Assembly (NCBI RefSeq): GCF_001969365.1
Contig: NZ_CP019312.1
Coordinates: 1,798,001-1,862,000 of the forward strand
DNA length: 64,000 nt
Direction: 5' to 3'
Source: Tateyamaria omphalii
GTDB taxonomy: Bacteria; Pseudomonadota; Alphaproteobacteria; Rhodobacterales; Rhodobacteraceae
This document shows, piece by piece, positions 1 through 8,725 of this stretch (positions are counted from its first letter, which is position 1; each line of letters opens with the position of its first letter). A model generated the notes under the pieces. It saw nothing but the letters and a program-made list of their open reading frames with translations, was not told where the DNA came from and did no database searches. A program made the position numbers and the translations under genes.

Positions 1-2
1 AC

Positions 3-1700
3 ATGTCCCTGAAATCCCTTCTGATGGGTGCTGTGGCCACCACTGCGCTGGCCCCTGCCGCCTTTGCCGAGCGCGGCTCGGACGGACAGGTGAACATCAT
101 CTACTGGCAAGCGCCGTCCACAATGAACGTGTTCCTGTCCGGCGGCACAAAGGAAGTCGAAGCGTCTTCCATGGTGATCGAACCGCTGATCCGTTTTGAC
201 GAAAACGGAGAAATCCAGCCCTGGCTCGTCACCGAAATTCCCAGCGTCGCAAATGGCGGCATCTCCGAAGACCTGAAGACCATAACATGGACGCTCACCG
301 AGGGTATCTTGTGGTCTGACGGCACGCCGCTCACATCCGAGGATGTGAAATTCACATATGAATATTGCACCCACCCCGAAGGCGGCTGTGCGCAGATCAC
401 CAAATTCGAGGGCATCGAGAGCATCGAGACGCCCGACGCGCAAACAGTTGTCATCAACTTTGCCAGCCCGACGCCCTACCCGTTCGCAGCATTCGGCGGC
501 GCGGAAAGCCCGGTCATCCAGAAAGCGCAGTTCGAGCAGTGCATGGGCGCCGCCGCCCCCACCTGCACCGAACAGAACTTCAACCCTGTCGGCACTGGTC
601 CGTTTGTTGTTGACGAATTCCGCCCCAACGACGTGATTACATTGTCTGCCAATCCGAACTACCGTGATCCGGCCAAGCCCGCCTTTGCAAAGATCAACTT
701 CAAGGGCGGCGGCGATGCCGTGGGCGCGGCACGTACCGTGCTTGAGACAGGCGAGTTCGACTACGCCTGGAACCTGCAGGTCGCGCCGGACGTCTTGGCC
801 ACGATGGAAAGTGTGGGCAACGGCGAGTTGATGACCAGCTTTGGCCCCTCGGTCGAGCGGATTATGCTGAACAACACCAACCCTGACCCGGCGTTGGGCC
901 CAGACGAGCGCGCCGTCATCCGTCCACACCCGTTCCTGTCTGATCCGGTCGTGTACAATGCTATGTCGTTGGCCATTGACCGCGTTCTGCTGGCCGAAAT
1001 CGGCTATGGCGCGGGTGGTCAGGTAACCTGCAACTGGATCCCTGCTCCGGCGGCCTACAACTCCGACACGCTGACCTGCGACACGCAGGATATCGACGCC
1101 GCAAACGCCATGCTGGACGAAGCAGGCATCGTCGACACCAACGGCGATGGCATCCGCGAGAAAGACGGCGTGCCGCTGTCGATCCTTTATCAGACCTCGA
1201 CCAACTCGATCCGCCAGGACTATCAGGCGCTCATCAAGGACTGGTGGAGCCAGATCGGTATCGAAACCGAGCTGCGCAACATCGACGCGTCTGTGTTCTT
1301 CGGTGGCGACGCGGGCAGCCCAGACACGTTCCAACGCTTCTATGCCGATGTCGAGATGTACACCAACACCTTCTCGGGCACAGACCCGCAAGCGTATCTG
1401 GCCAACATGCTCTGCGACAAGGCGCCCAGTCCGGCATCGCAGTGGCAAGGTGAGAATATCTCGAGGTTCTGCATGGAAGAATATGACGCCCTTTGGAATA
1501 CGCTTGCTCAAACCTCGGACCTTGAGGAACGGGCGCGCATCGGTCGTGAGTTGAACGACATGGCAGTGACCAACGGGGCCATGATCCCGCTGACGCACCG
1601 CGGCGACATCTCGGCACGTTCCAACACACTTGGTGGTGTGCGCATGAACTCGTGGGACAGCGAGCTGTGGAATATCGCCGATTGGCACCGCACCGAGTGA
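3..1700 (+). CDS. ABC transporter substrate-binding protein, peptide/family 5 type
   Basis: This is a periplasmic solute-binding protein of the DppA/OppA class (family 5), which delivers peptides or similar small molecules to an inner-membrane ABC permease. The 565-residue product opens with a Sec signal peptide (about residues 1-22, a lysine then a hydrophobic stretch ending in AFA). The body has the family's usual size and layout, including the early segment around IEPLIRFDENG and a TWTLTEGILWSDGTPLTSED-like stretch at about residue 100. The ATG lies three bases into the window, so its promoter is not visible. Two permease genes follow in the same direction after a palindromic gap. The substrate cannot be told from sequence alone. 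Confidence 0.9.
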   Translation: MSLKSLLMGAVATTALAPAAFAERGSDGQVNIIYWQAPSTMNVFLSGGTKEVEASSMVIEPLIRFDENGEIQPWLVTEIPSVANGGISEDLKTITWTLTEGILWSDGTPLTSEDVKFTYEYCTHPEGGCAQITKFEGIESIETPDAQTVVINFASPTPYPFAAFGGAESPVIQKAQFEQCMGAAAPTCTEQNFNPVGTGPFVVDEFRPNDVITLSANPNYRDPAKPAFAKINFKGGGDAVGAARTVLETGEFDYAWNLQVAPDVLATMESVGNGELMTSFGPSVERIMLNNTNPDPALGPDERAVIRPHPFLSDPVVYNAMSLAIDRVLLAEIGYGAGGQVTCNWIPAPAAYNSDTLTCDTQDIDAANAMLDEAGIVDTNGDGIREKDGVPLSILYQTSTNSIRQDYQALIKDWWSQIGIETELRNIDASVFFGGDAGSPDTFQRFYADVEMYTNTFSGTDPQAYLANMLCDKAPSPASQWQGENISRFCMEEYDALWNTLAQTSDLEERARIGRELNDMAVTNGAMIPLTHRGDISARSNTLGGVRMNSWDSELWNIADWHRTE

Positions 1701-1710
1701 CCCAGAACCA

Positions 1711-1736
1711 TAGGGTGGGCACTTTTGCCCACCCTA
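1711..1736. repeat. REP-like palindrome between binding protein and permease genes
   Basis: A perfect 10-bp inverted repeat, TAGGGTGGGC and GCCCACCCTA, encloses a 6-base loop. It sits in the 79-base gap between the binding-protein stop and the first permease ATG. No T-run follows, so it is not a simple Rho-independent terminator. The half-sites match the palindromes at 34.03 kb, suggesting one REP-type family. Such a hairpin after a binding-protein gene could protect its mRNA and lower permease expression; that role is inference. Confidence 0.7.
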
Positions 1737-1779
1737 GCCCCGACACAAAAACAAGACCCCGAAAAGAGGCCCGTGAGTC

Positions 1780-2787
1780 ATGCTGACCTACTCCATCCGC
1801 AGACTGCTCTTGTCGATCCCGACGCTGCTCTTCATCAGCTTCGTCATCTTCGGGTTGTTGCAACTTGCGCCGGGCGATCCCATGGCACAGGTGCCCCTGA
1901 CCGTCCCCCCCGAGGTCAAGGAAAAGATGCGCCAGGCCCTGGGTCTGGGCGAGGCATGGTACATCCAGTACTGGAAATGGCTGGTCCAGTTCTTCTGGAT
2001 CGAACCGCAGGTGCTGATCGACCATTGGTTCGGCACATCCTTCTCCGAAGGTAAACAGCGCGTGATTTCATGGCAGACCCGGTCACCCGTTATGGACATC
2101 GTTGTGCAGCGGCTGCCACAGACGCTATGGGTCGTGGGGCTGGCCTATGTGGTCGGCATCCTCATTGCCCTGCCCATCGGCATCTATTCGGCCTACCGAC
2201 ACTATTCGATCTTCGATCAAACCGGCACGTTCGTCACGATGATCGGCTTTTCGATCCCGCCCTTCTTTACCGGCCCGCTGCTGATCGTGATCTTTTCGGT
2301 GTATCTGGGCTGGCTGCCCTCGATCTATGACACCACCCATGTCGTCAACGACTGGGCCAGCTTCAAAATCCAGTTCCAGCAAATGATCATGCCGGTCATG
2401 GTGCTTGCCCTTCAGACCACGGCACAAATCTCGCGCTACATGCGCGGCGCAATGCTCGACAACCTCAACCAGGACTATGTGCGCACAGCGCGGGCCAAGG
2501 GGCTGAAGGAAAGTGTCGTGGTCATAGTCCACGTGGTGCGCAACTCGATGATCCCCGTGGTCACAGTGATCGCCCTTGGCGTGCCCGCCATCTTCGGTGG
2601 CGCGATCATCACGGAAAACGTGTTCAAGGTGAACGGCATCGGTCAGCTCCTGCTGACCTGGCTCTATGCAAATGACCTGCCCGGTGTGATGACGCTGACC
2701 TTCATCTTCGCCATCCTGATCGTCCTGTTCAACCTGATCGCTGATGTGCTTTACGGCGTGCTCGACCCGAGGATCCGCTATGACTGA
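1780..2787 (+). CDS. ABC transporter permease, DppB/OppB type
   Basis: Inner-membrane permease subunit that pairs with the next gene product to form the channel of a peptide-type importer. The 335-residue protein starts with the typical MLTYSIRRLLLSIPTLL first membrane segment and has about six hydrophobic helices. It carries the conserved cytoplasmic EAA-like loop near residues 230-250 (DYVRTARAKGLKES), the contact site for the ATPase. The segment at about residues 60-105 is longer than in the E. coli DppB class. Its last codons overlap the start of the second permease, indicating translational coupling. No ATP-binding genes follow in the window; they may lie upstream. Confidence 0.9.
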   Translation: MLTYSIRRLLLSIPTLLFISFVIFGLLQLAPGDPMAQVPLTVPPEVKEKMRQALGLGEAWYIQYWKWLVQFFWIEPQVLIDHWFGTSFSEGKQRVISWQTRSPVMDIVVQRLPQTLWVVGLAYVVGILIALPIGIYSAYRHYSIFDQTGTFVTMIGFSIPPFFTGPLLIVIFSVYLGWLPSIYDTTHVVNDWASFKIQFQQMIMPVMVLALQTTAQISRYMRGAMLDNLNQDYVRTARAKGLKESVVVIVHVVRNSMIPVVTVIALGVPAIFGGAIITENVFKVNGIGQLLLTWLYANDLPGVMTLTFIFAILIVLFNLIADVLYGVLDPRIRYD

Positions 2788-3775
2788 CCCTGTCCCCTCC
2801 GGTCCCGAGGCCGACGCCGAATTCATCACCGCTCTGCAAGACAAGGTGGTCAGCACGGCCCCATCCAGCCAGTGGCGCGATGTCTGGCACCAGTTCCGCC
2901 GCCACAAGGGCGCCATGTTCGGCGGTGCGTTCCTGATGTTCGTCACCCTGGGCGTTCTGTTCGGCCCTTACATCTGGACGATTGACGCCCAGGCGCTTGA
3001 TATCCGCAACCGGGACATGCGGCCCATCTGGGTTGCGCTTTGGGACAGCACGGCCAAGACGGGGTGGCACCGCCCGCTGGGCACTGACAACCTCGGGCGC
3101 GACATCCTCGCGACGATTATCGCGGGCGGGCGGGTGTCCATGGCCGTGGGCTGGGCCGCGATGCTGCTCGCCCTTGTGATCGGCACGCTGGTCGGGGTTC
3201 TGTCCGGCTATTTCCGCCGGCTCGACTTCTGGCTCATGCGCTTTACCGATCTGGTCCTGTCGCTGCCGATCCTGCCGCTGGTTCTGCTGGCCGTGACATT
3301 GTTCCGACAGCCACTGACCAGCACCTTCGGCGGACCCGAAGCGGGCATGTTCGTGCTGATCGTGGGGGTCATCGGCCTGACCAACTGGATGCCGACCGCC
3401 CGGATCGTGCGCGGCGACATCCTCGCGCTGAAAGAGCGGGAGTTCATCCTGGCCGCGCGCTCTATCGGCACGTCGTCGGGCGCGATCATCCGGCGCCACC
3501 TGCTGCCCAACGTGATCTCACCCGTCGTCGTGTCAGCCACGCTGGGGCTCGCCACGGCGATCATCACTGAAAGTGCGCTGTCCTTCCTGGGCGTAGGCTT
3601 CCCGTCCGATTTCCCGACCTGGGGCAAGCTCCTGTCTGACGCGGTGCCAAGAATGCAGGATTATCCCGAACGGGTCATGCTGCCAGGCGTCATGATCTCG
3701 CTGACTGTGCTGAGCGTGAACTACCTGGGCGATGGCCTACGCGACGCGCTGGATCCGCGCATTCGCGGGCGCTAA
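2780..3775 (+). CDS. ABC transporter permease, DppC/OppC type
   Basis: Second permease subunit of the importer, 331 residues. The chosen ATG (MTDPVPSG) overlaps the upstream permease by 8 bases; an earlier in-frame ATG at 2744 lies well inside that gene and is less likely. After a soluble N-terminus of about 45 residues comes a first membrane helix. The hallmark GTDNLGRDILATIIAGGRVS motif follows near residue 95, and an EAA-like loop lies around residues 215-235 (EREFILAARSIG). The protein ends with the family-typical GDGLRDALDPR tail. The next gene runs convergently 22 bases downstream and no ATPase gene follows. Confidence 0.9.
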   Translation: MTDPVPSGPEADAEFITALQDKVVSTAPSSQWRDVWHQFRRHKGAMFGGAFLMFVTLGVLFGPYIWTIDAQALDIRNRDMRPIWVALWDSTAKTGWHRPLGTDNLGRDILATIIAGGRVSMAVGWAAMLLALVIGTLVGVLSGYFRRLDFWLMRFTDLVLSLPILPLVLLAVTLFRQPLTSTFGGPEAGMFVLIVGVIGLTNWMPTARIVRGDILALKEREFILAARSIGTSSGAIIRRHLLPNVISPVVVSATLGLATAIITESALSFLGVGFPSDFPTWGKLLSDAVPRMQDYPERVMLPGVMISLTVLSVNYLGDGLRDALDPRIRGR

Positions 3776-3796
3776 GGCCTTAAGACAGAGCAACAA

Positions 3797-4654
3797 CTAC
3801 GGCGCGGCAAACACAGTGAGGCCGTAGCGCTCGACTACATCGGCCCACGCGGGCGATGCCATGATGACCGGCACCGCCTCTTCCAGAAAATCGTGCGCCG
3901 CCGACAGTTGCGGTTGCACCAGAATGTAACGCTGATACTGCGAGTGCGGCTGTTCGGCGACATGGACAGCGTCGCCCAATGCAAGATCTTGAACAAAGTA
4001 TTGCACAGCAGAGTCCGCAACAATCGCGACGCGCCCCCTGTTGCTGGCGATGAACTGAACCAGATTTCGCTCGGATCGCAAGTCGACCCTTTCGACCAGT
4101 CCGTCACCGACCAACCCGTCGACATCCTGATACCGGTGACCGCGCACGCCAACCAAAGTCATACCGGTCAATGAGCGCGGGCCATGATACTCAAACGGCG
4201 CCTCCATGGGTGAAATCACAACATTCCGGTCGCTCAGGATCGAATCTGTCCAACGGAATGCGGTCCGCTCCGTGTCGCCAAACCAGGCCGGGTTCACCCA
4301 CATCACCAGCCCCGGCTGGCCAGCCCCAAGCCGCTGGTTCAGTCTTTGCCGTGGCAACACCATCACGTTGAACTGAAAGGCGCCGTCCGACGCGTCGGTC
4401 AAAAGCCGTGCCAGATCGTAACTCAACCCGCGCTCCTCTGCGATGTCGATGATGAACGGGGGATAGTTGTGGTAGATCCACACAGAGACGTCATCGGCCC
4501 ATACGCGAGACGGCCCCGAAAGCACCAGCAATGCCGTCAGAACAAGGCCGCGCAAGAAGGACGCGATGTCGTGATGCCAATGTCGACCGATAATGTCCCT
4601 CCATGTGCGTCGTGCCGCTTGCGCCGATACAACCGTCGTGATCGTTGCGGTCAT
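3797..4654 (-). CDS. periplasmic substrate-binding-like protein, family 3 type
   Basis: A putative exported protein with the fold of amino-acid-type binding proteins (SBP_bac_3/transporter substrate-binding domain). After a hydrophobic stretch LRGLVLTALLVLSG that ends in VWADD come a YHNYPPFI segment and a long two-lobe body, as in orphan proteins of this class. The start is uncertain. ATG at 4654 leaves 33 residues ahead of the hydrophobic segment, a TTG near 4555 would give a classical signal peptide, and an ATG at 4714 is also open; none has a strong ribosome-binding site. There are no permease genes next to it, so it may be a sensor or orphan binding protein. The substrate is unknown. Confidence 0.7.
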   Translation of the reverse strand: MTATITTVVSAQAARRTWRDIIGRHWHHDIASFLRGLVLTALLVLSGPSRVWADDVSVWIYHNYPPFIIDIAEERGLSYDLARLLTDASDGAFQFNVMVLPRQRLNQRLGAGQPGLVMWVNPAWFGDTERTAFRWTDSILSDRNVVISPMEAPFEYHGPRSLTGMTLVGVRGHRYQDVDGLVGDGLVERVDLRSERNLVQFIASNRGRVAIVADSAVQYFVQDLALGDAVHVAEQPHSQYQRYILVQPQLSAAHDFLEEAVPVIMASPAWADVVERYGLTVFAAP

Positions 4655-4751
4655 AGCGTTAAAAGATCGTTTCGCGATGGCATATTGTGCGTGTGGCCAG
4701 CCCGGTGATGCCACAACATATCAGCCTGCTCACGGCAGCCGCAATATGTGC

Positions 4752-6065
4752 CTACCTCTCCACGGCCCTGCGCAACCGCCGGATCAACCCCCAGACCAAC
4801 AAGACCACAGGCACAGTCACCAGCGCGGTCAGGAACCCCTTCGACAGGCCCGTGGGCTCTTCCAGGGGATAAAGGATGTATCCAGCCAGCGACACCGCGT
4901 AATAGCTGATGGCGACAACCGACAACCCCTCGACCGTCCGCTGCAGACGCAGTTGCAGGTCCGACCGCTTGTCCATGCTTTCCAGCAGCGCCTGGTTCTG
5001 CGCGGACCGCTCCACATCGACCCGTGTCCGCAGCAGGTTCGCCGCGCGCACGCCCCGGTTCGACATCGCGGCCAGGCGCTCTTCGGCGGACCGCACGGTG
5101 CGCATGGCGGGTTGGTAGCGGCGCATCATGAACTCGGCAAAGGTCTGGCGCCCCTCATAGCGGTCCTCGCGCAGCGCCTCGATCCGTTCGTTCACAATGG
5201 CCTCATAGGCCCAGGTCGCACCAAACCGGAAGGAGGACTGCGCCGCCAACGTCTCCAGCTCCGCTGAAATCTCCAAAAGCGCCTTAAGCGTCGCCTCAGC
5301 CTCCGACCGCTCGCCTGACATGGTCTCGACCAGTTCAATGAGCCGGGTGTCCAGCGCCGTCAATTGCCCACCCATCCCACGGACACGAGCAAAGCCCAAC
5401 ATCGACATGGATTTATAGGTCTCAATCTCGCACAGACGCTGCACGATCCTGCCCACTCGACGCTGCCCGGTTCCCTCGGACGCAAAGACGGCAAAGCGCA
5501 TGTGCCCGTTCTGGTCGATCCTAAAATCCCCTGCCATCACGGCGGCGTCGTCCAGAACCGAGCTCACGGCCAGGCTTTCCGGCACAAACCAATCAGACAG
5601 GCACGCACGTATCTCTTCATCTTTCCGGCGCTGCTCCACCCGGATCAGGATGGATGTCACACGCTGCCCCGGGGCCGCTTCCAGCCACTCCTGCGGAAAG
5701 GGATCGAAGGCGCGGGGATCAAACGGGCGGTCCTCCACCCCTTCAGAGAAGATCGTGTAGGTCACGAACTCGGTATGTTGTTCCCATTTCAGCCAGTGGC
5801 GTCCGATTTGTCCGTAGTAGTGCGTGGCGCCCGGCTGCGGATGCGGCGCACCATGACGGTCCAGAAGCGCCTGCAAATGCTCCAGATCCAGCGACCGGTC
5901 GCGATTTGCTGCCATCTCGGGCTGCTTGAACGCCACATAGGCCGCCGCGCAGGGTGCGCGCATTGACGGAAAAGGGCGCGCGTGCAGCTCATTCGCCAGC
6001 TTGTAGCGCAAGGGGTGGTCTTCGATGGGGGCCATATCTGCTCCGGCGTCGTCTTTGTTGCTCAT
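4752..6065 (-). CDS. DUF3422 family membrane-anchored protein
   Basis: This matches the DUF3422 family, whose members carry an N-terminal motif around LANELHARPFP (residues 24-34 here) and two C-terminal transmembrane helices. Here the helices are about residues 378-395 and 405-425, followed by a basic tail (RRLRRAVER). The large N-terminal part is soluble and probably cytoplasmic, with a helical, charged region (about residues 230-370) that may form coiled coils. The length of 437 residues fits the family. The biochemical function is unknown. It stands alone, with a 120-base gap to the next gene downstream of its start. Confidence 0.85.
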   Translation of the reverse strand: MSNKDDAGADMAPIEDHPLRYKLANELHARPFPSMRAPCAAAYVAFKQPEMAANRDRSLDLEHLQALLDRHGAPHPQPGATHYYGQIGRHWLKWEQHTEFVTYTIFSEGVEDRPFDPRAFDPFPQEWLEAAPGQRVTSILIRVEQRRKDEEIRACLSDWFVPESLAVSSVLDDAAVMAGDFRIDQNGHMRFAVFASEGTGQRRVGRIVQRLCEIETYKSMSMLGFARVRGMGGQLTALDTRLIELVETMSGERSEAEATLKALLEISAELETLAAQSSFRFGATWAYEAIVNERIEALREDRYEGRQTFAEFMMRRYQPAMRTVRSAEERLAAMSNRGVRAANLLRTRVDVERSAQNQALLESMDKRSDLQLRLQRTVEGLSVVAISYYAVSLAGYILYPLEEPTGLSKGFLTALVTVPVVLLVWGLIRRLRRAVER

Positions 6066-6157
6066 GTAACGCGAAATGTGGTCAATGCAAACGCATTTCT
6101 CTTGTTTTTCAGTGTGTTAACAGAATGCAATGGTATACGGCAGCGCGCATTCCTGCT

Positions 6158-6180
6158 AAAATCGAGGCTGGAAAGCCTCG
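6158..6180 (-). terminator. Rho-independent terminator after the hydrolase-like gene
   Basis: On the minus strand a perfect 7-bp stem (CGAGGCT/AGCCTCG) with a 4-base loop is followed by ATTTTA. It begins six bases past the stop codon of the gene ending at 6186. The same stem read on the plus strand is followed by CCTTTTC, so it could work weakly in both directions. Confidence 0.65.
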
Positions 6181-6185
6181 CCTTT

Positions 6186-7094
6186 TCAGCGGTTTGCGCT
6201 CTCGTCAGCGTACAGGGCATGGCGCGCCGCTTGGCGCAGCATCGGAAAATCCCAGTCTGGATGGCTTGCGCGCAAGCCCTGCAGAACCTGCTGCACCAGG
6301 GCCGGATGCCCCCGTTCCAACCCGGCACGCAAGATCAGGCGGGCACCCATGCCCGACCGCCCTGCCCCACGCACGGCGCGGCGAAACCCTTGCGCGTCCA
6401 AACGTCCCGAAAACGCGCTTTCCAGCACGTGCGCCAGCTGCCCGCTGCGGCGTAAGACCGGACCGGCCTGATGGGTGGACCAGGGCAAACGCATGGGCAC
6501 CATGTTTGCCGGATCAAGCCGCGCCACATGCTGCGCGTCCGGCGCGAAATAGGGATCGTACAGAACATAGACGGCCGCGGCGGCCCGCGCCCCATCCACC
6601 CCGTCCAGATATCGACCCCACCACTGCCCCCGTGCGTGTTCTTGCCGATAGCGCGTCTCGAACGGGACAACGACCGGATCAAGCTGCGTCTGGGGGACAA
6701 AGGCCACAACCCTGCAGCCCGGCGCCGCCCGCGCAAAGGTCAACGCACCATAGCCGCCCATGGAACTGCCGTAGAAAACCACCTCGCCAAAGCGGGAAAA
6801 GAACCCGTCATCCTGCAGGATATCAAAGAAATCCAGCACATCCTCGTGCCGGAACCAATCCTCCGGCCCCGACATGATCAGCCCCAGATGCGACGCGCCC
6901 ATGCGCTCCACGAAGGAATAGGCCCACGGGTAGTGCGGAAGGGGCGCATTGGGGCTGACCAGATTGTCAAAGGTCACGACCAGGCGCGCAGGCCCACGAT
7001 CAAAGAACATCGCCGCATGGCGGCGCATCACATGGCAGAAGCCTTCGCGCTCGGCCAGCGCCCCCGCCTCGCGATGTCTCTTTTCCAGTTTCAT
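6186..7094 (-). CDS. alpha/beta-hydrolase-like protein
   Basis: A 302-residue cytoplasmic protein that looks like an alpha/beta hydrolase. The strand segment RLVVTFDNL near residue 37 and the nucleophile-elbow motif YGSSMGGYGAL (around residues 109-119) support this. The start is set at the ATG giving MKLEKRHREAG; the open frame runs further upstream but passes through the strong terminator behind pntB, so those extra residues are unlikely. Relatives in this bacterial family are sometimes labelled phosphoadenosine phosphosulfate reductase, but the sequence shows no such motif. The substrate is unknown. It lies downstream of pntAB on the same strand but is separated from it by a terminator hairpin. 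Confidence 0.7.
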   Translation of the reverse strand: MKLEKRHREAGALAEREGFCHVMRRHAAMFFDRGPARLVVTFDNLVSPNAPLPHYPWAYSFVERMGASHLGLIMSGPEDWFRHEDVLDFFDILQDDGFFSRFGEVVFYGSSMGGYGALTFARAAPGCRVVAFVPQTQLDPVVVPFETRYRQEHARGQWWGRYLDGVDGARAAAAVYVLYDPYFAPDAQHVARLDPANMVPMRLPWSTHQAGPVLRRSGQLAHVLESAFSGRLDAQGFRRAVRGAGRSGMGARLILRAGLERGHPALVQQVLQGLRASHPDWDFPMLRQAARHALYADESANR

Positions 7095-7138
7095 GCGGGT
7101 ATTTCGTGCCGAAACACCCGCAAAAATCAATGGGGCCG

Positions 7139-7174
7139 AAAATGGAAAAGGCGGGGACACCCCCCGCCTTTTCC
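7139..7174 (-). terminator. strong terminator hairpin after pntB
   Basis: A 13-bp perfect stem (GGAAAAGGCGGGG pairing with its complement at 7162-7174) with a 5-base loop is followed on the minus strand by ATTTT. It lies 40 bases past the pntB stop and just upstream of the hydrolase-like gene, so it should end most pntAB transcripts. Confidence 0.8.
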
Positions 7175-7213
7175 CCGTCCAGTAAGGTGAATCCTGATCC
7201 CCCTCGACCAAGA

Positions 7214-8710
7214 TCAGTCAATCATCGGCAACAGCTTGTCGATCGACGCCTTCGCATCACCATAGAACATGCGCGTGTTCTCCTTAAAGAACAGCGGGTT
7301 CTCGATACCCGAATACCCTGTGCCCTGCCCGCGCTTGGACACAAACACCTGCTTGGCCTTCCAGCACTCCAGCACCGGCATCCCAGCGATGGGGCTGTTC
7401 GGATCGTCCTGCGCCGCAGGGTTCACGATATCGTTCGATCCAATGACGATGGCCACATCCGTGTCCGGGAAATCGTCATTGATCTCGTCCATCTCCAGCA
7501 CGATGTCATAGGGCACTTTCGCCTCAGCCAGCAGAACGTTCATGTGCCCGGGCAGACGACCGGCCACCGGGTGGATGGCGAAACGGACTTCCTTGCCCGC
7601 CGCACGCAGCTTCCGCGTCAACTCGGCCACGCCCTGTTGGGCCTGCGCCACAGCCATGCCGTAGCCGGGGATGATGATGACGCTGTCTGCCTCATTCAAG
7701 GCCGTAGCCACGCCATCGGCCTCAATCGCGATCTGCTCCCCCTCAACAGCCATCTGCTCGCCCGCTGGGCCACCAAAGCCACCCAGAATGACCGACACAA
7801 AGGACCGGTTCATTGCCTTGCACATGATGTAGGACAGGATCGCACCGGACGAGCCCACAAGCGCACCCACAACGATCAGCAGGTCGTTGCCAAGCGAGAA
7901 GCCGATGGCCGCCGCCGCCCAACCGGAATAGCTGTTCAGCATCGACACAACGACGGGCATGTCAGCGCCGCCGATGCCCATGATCAGGTGCCAGCCGATG
8001 AAGAGCGCCAGCAGCGTCAGGAGGATCAAGGGGATCAGACCGCCATTGGCGAAATAGATGATCGCCAGCACCAGGGACGCACCGGCGGCTGCGGCGTTCA
8101 GGATGTGCCCGCCCGGCAGCTTGGTGGCCGAGCTATCGACCTTGCCCGACAGCTTGCCCCAGGCCACATAAGACCCTGTAAACGTGACCGCACCGATCCA
8201 GATGCCCAGCACCAGTTCAATCTTCAGGATGACGATCTCGACCGTGGTTTTCTTGGCGATCAGTTGACCAAAGGCCGACAGCGGCTCAAGCACCGCCTTC
8301 TCGACCGATTGCACCCACTGGCCATCGACCAGCGCGCCGCCCAGAACGGCACCGTTCTCGGCAAGGTGATTGTCGACATAGCCAATCATGATATGCGCGT
8401 TGAAGCCGATGAAGACGGCCGCCAGACCGACAAGCGCATGCATCCCGGCCACAAGCTCGGGCATCTGCGTCATCTCGACCTTGGTCGCCAGCTGATAACC
8501 GACAGCGGCACCGCCTGCGATCAGCACCAGCGACAACAGCCACAGGCCAGAACCTGGCCCGATCAACGTGGCCACAACGGCGATGAACATACCCACGATG
8601 CCGTACCAGACGGCCCGCTTGGCGCTTTCCTGACCAGACAGACCGCCCAGCGACAGGATGAAAAGAACAGCCGCAACGACATAGGCGGCAGTGGTAAATC
8701 CGAGTTCCAT
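7214..8710 (-). CDS. pntB: NAD(P) transhydrogenase subunit beta
   Basis: Membrane beta subunit of the proton-translocating transhydrogenase, which uses the proton gradient to transfer hydride from NADH to NADP+. The N-terminal half (about residues 1-270) is a bundle of hydrophobic helices. The C-terminal domain binds NADP(H), with the [13 protein letters not shown] segment near residues 339-351 and a conserved [20 protein letters not shown] stretch near residue 430. The length of 498 residues is a little longer than E. coli PntB. It follows pntA after a 15-base gap, so the two form an operon, and a strong terminator follows. Confidence 0.97.
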   Translation of the reverse strand: MELGFTTAAYVVAAVLFILSLGGLSGQESAKRAVWYGIVGMFIAVVATLIGPGSGLWLLSLVLIAGGAAVGYQLATKVEMTQMPELVAGMHALVGLAAVFIGFNAHIMIGYVDNHLAENGAVLGGALVDGQWVQSVEKAVLEPLSAFGQLIAKKTTVEIVILKIELVLGIWIGAVTFTGSYVAWGKLSGKVDSSATKLPGGHILNAAAAGASLVLAIIYFANGGLIPLILLTLLALFIGWHLIMGIGGADMPVVVSMLNSYSGWAAAAIGFSLGNDLLIVVGALVGSSGAILSYIMCKAMNRSFVSVILGGFGGPAGEQMAVEGEQIAIEADGVATALNEADSVIIIPGYGMAVAQAQQGVAELTRKLRAAGKEVRFAIHPVAGRLPGHMNVLLAEAKVPYDIVLEMDEINDDFPDTDVAIVIGSNDIVNPAAQDDPNSPIAGMPVLECWKAKQVFVSKRGQGTGYSGIENPLFFKENTRMFYGDAKASIDKLLPMID

Positions 8711-8725
8711 AAGTCCTGTCCCTAA

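Noticed and set aside
6186..7094. Annotation as phosphoadenosine phosphosulfate reductase
   Set aside because: The protein has a hydrolase-like GSSMGGY elbow and none of the cysteine or PAPS-binding motifs of that reductase.
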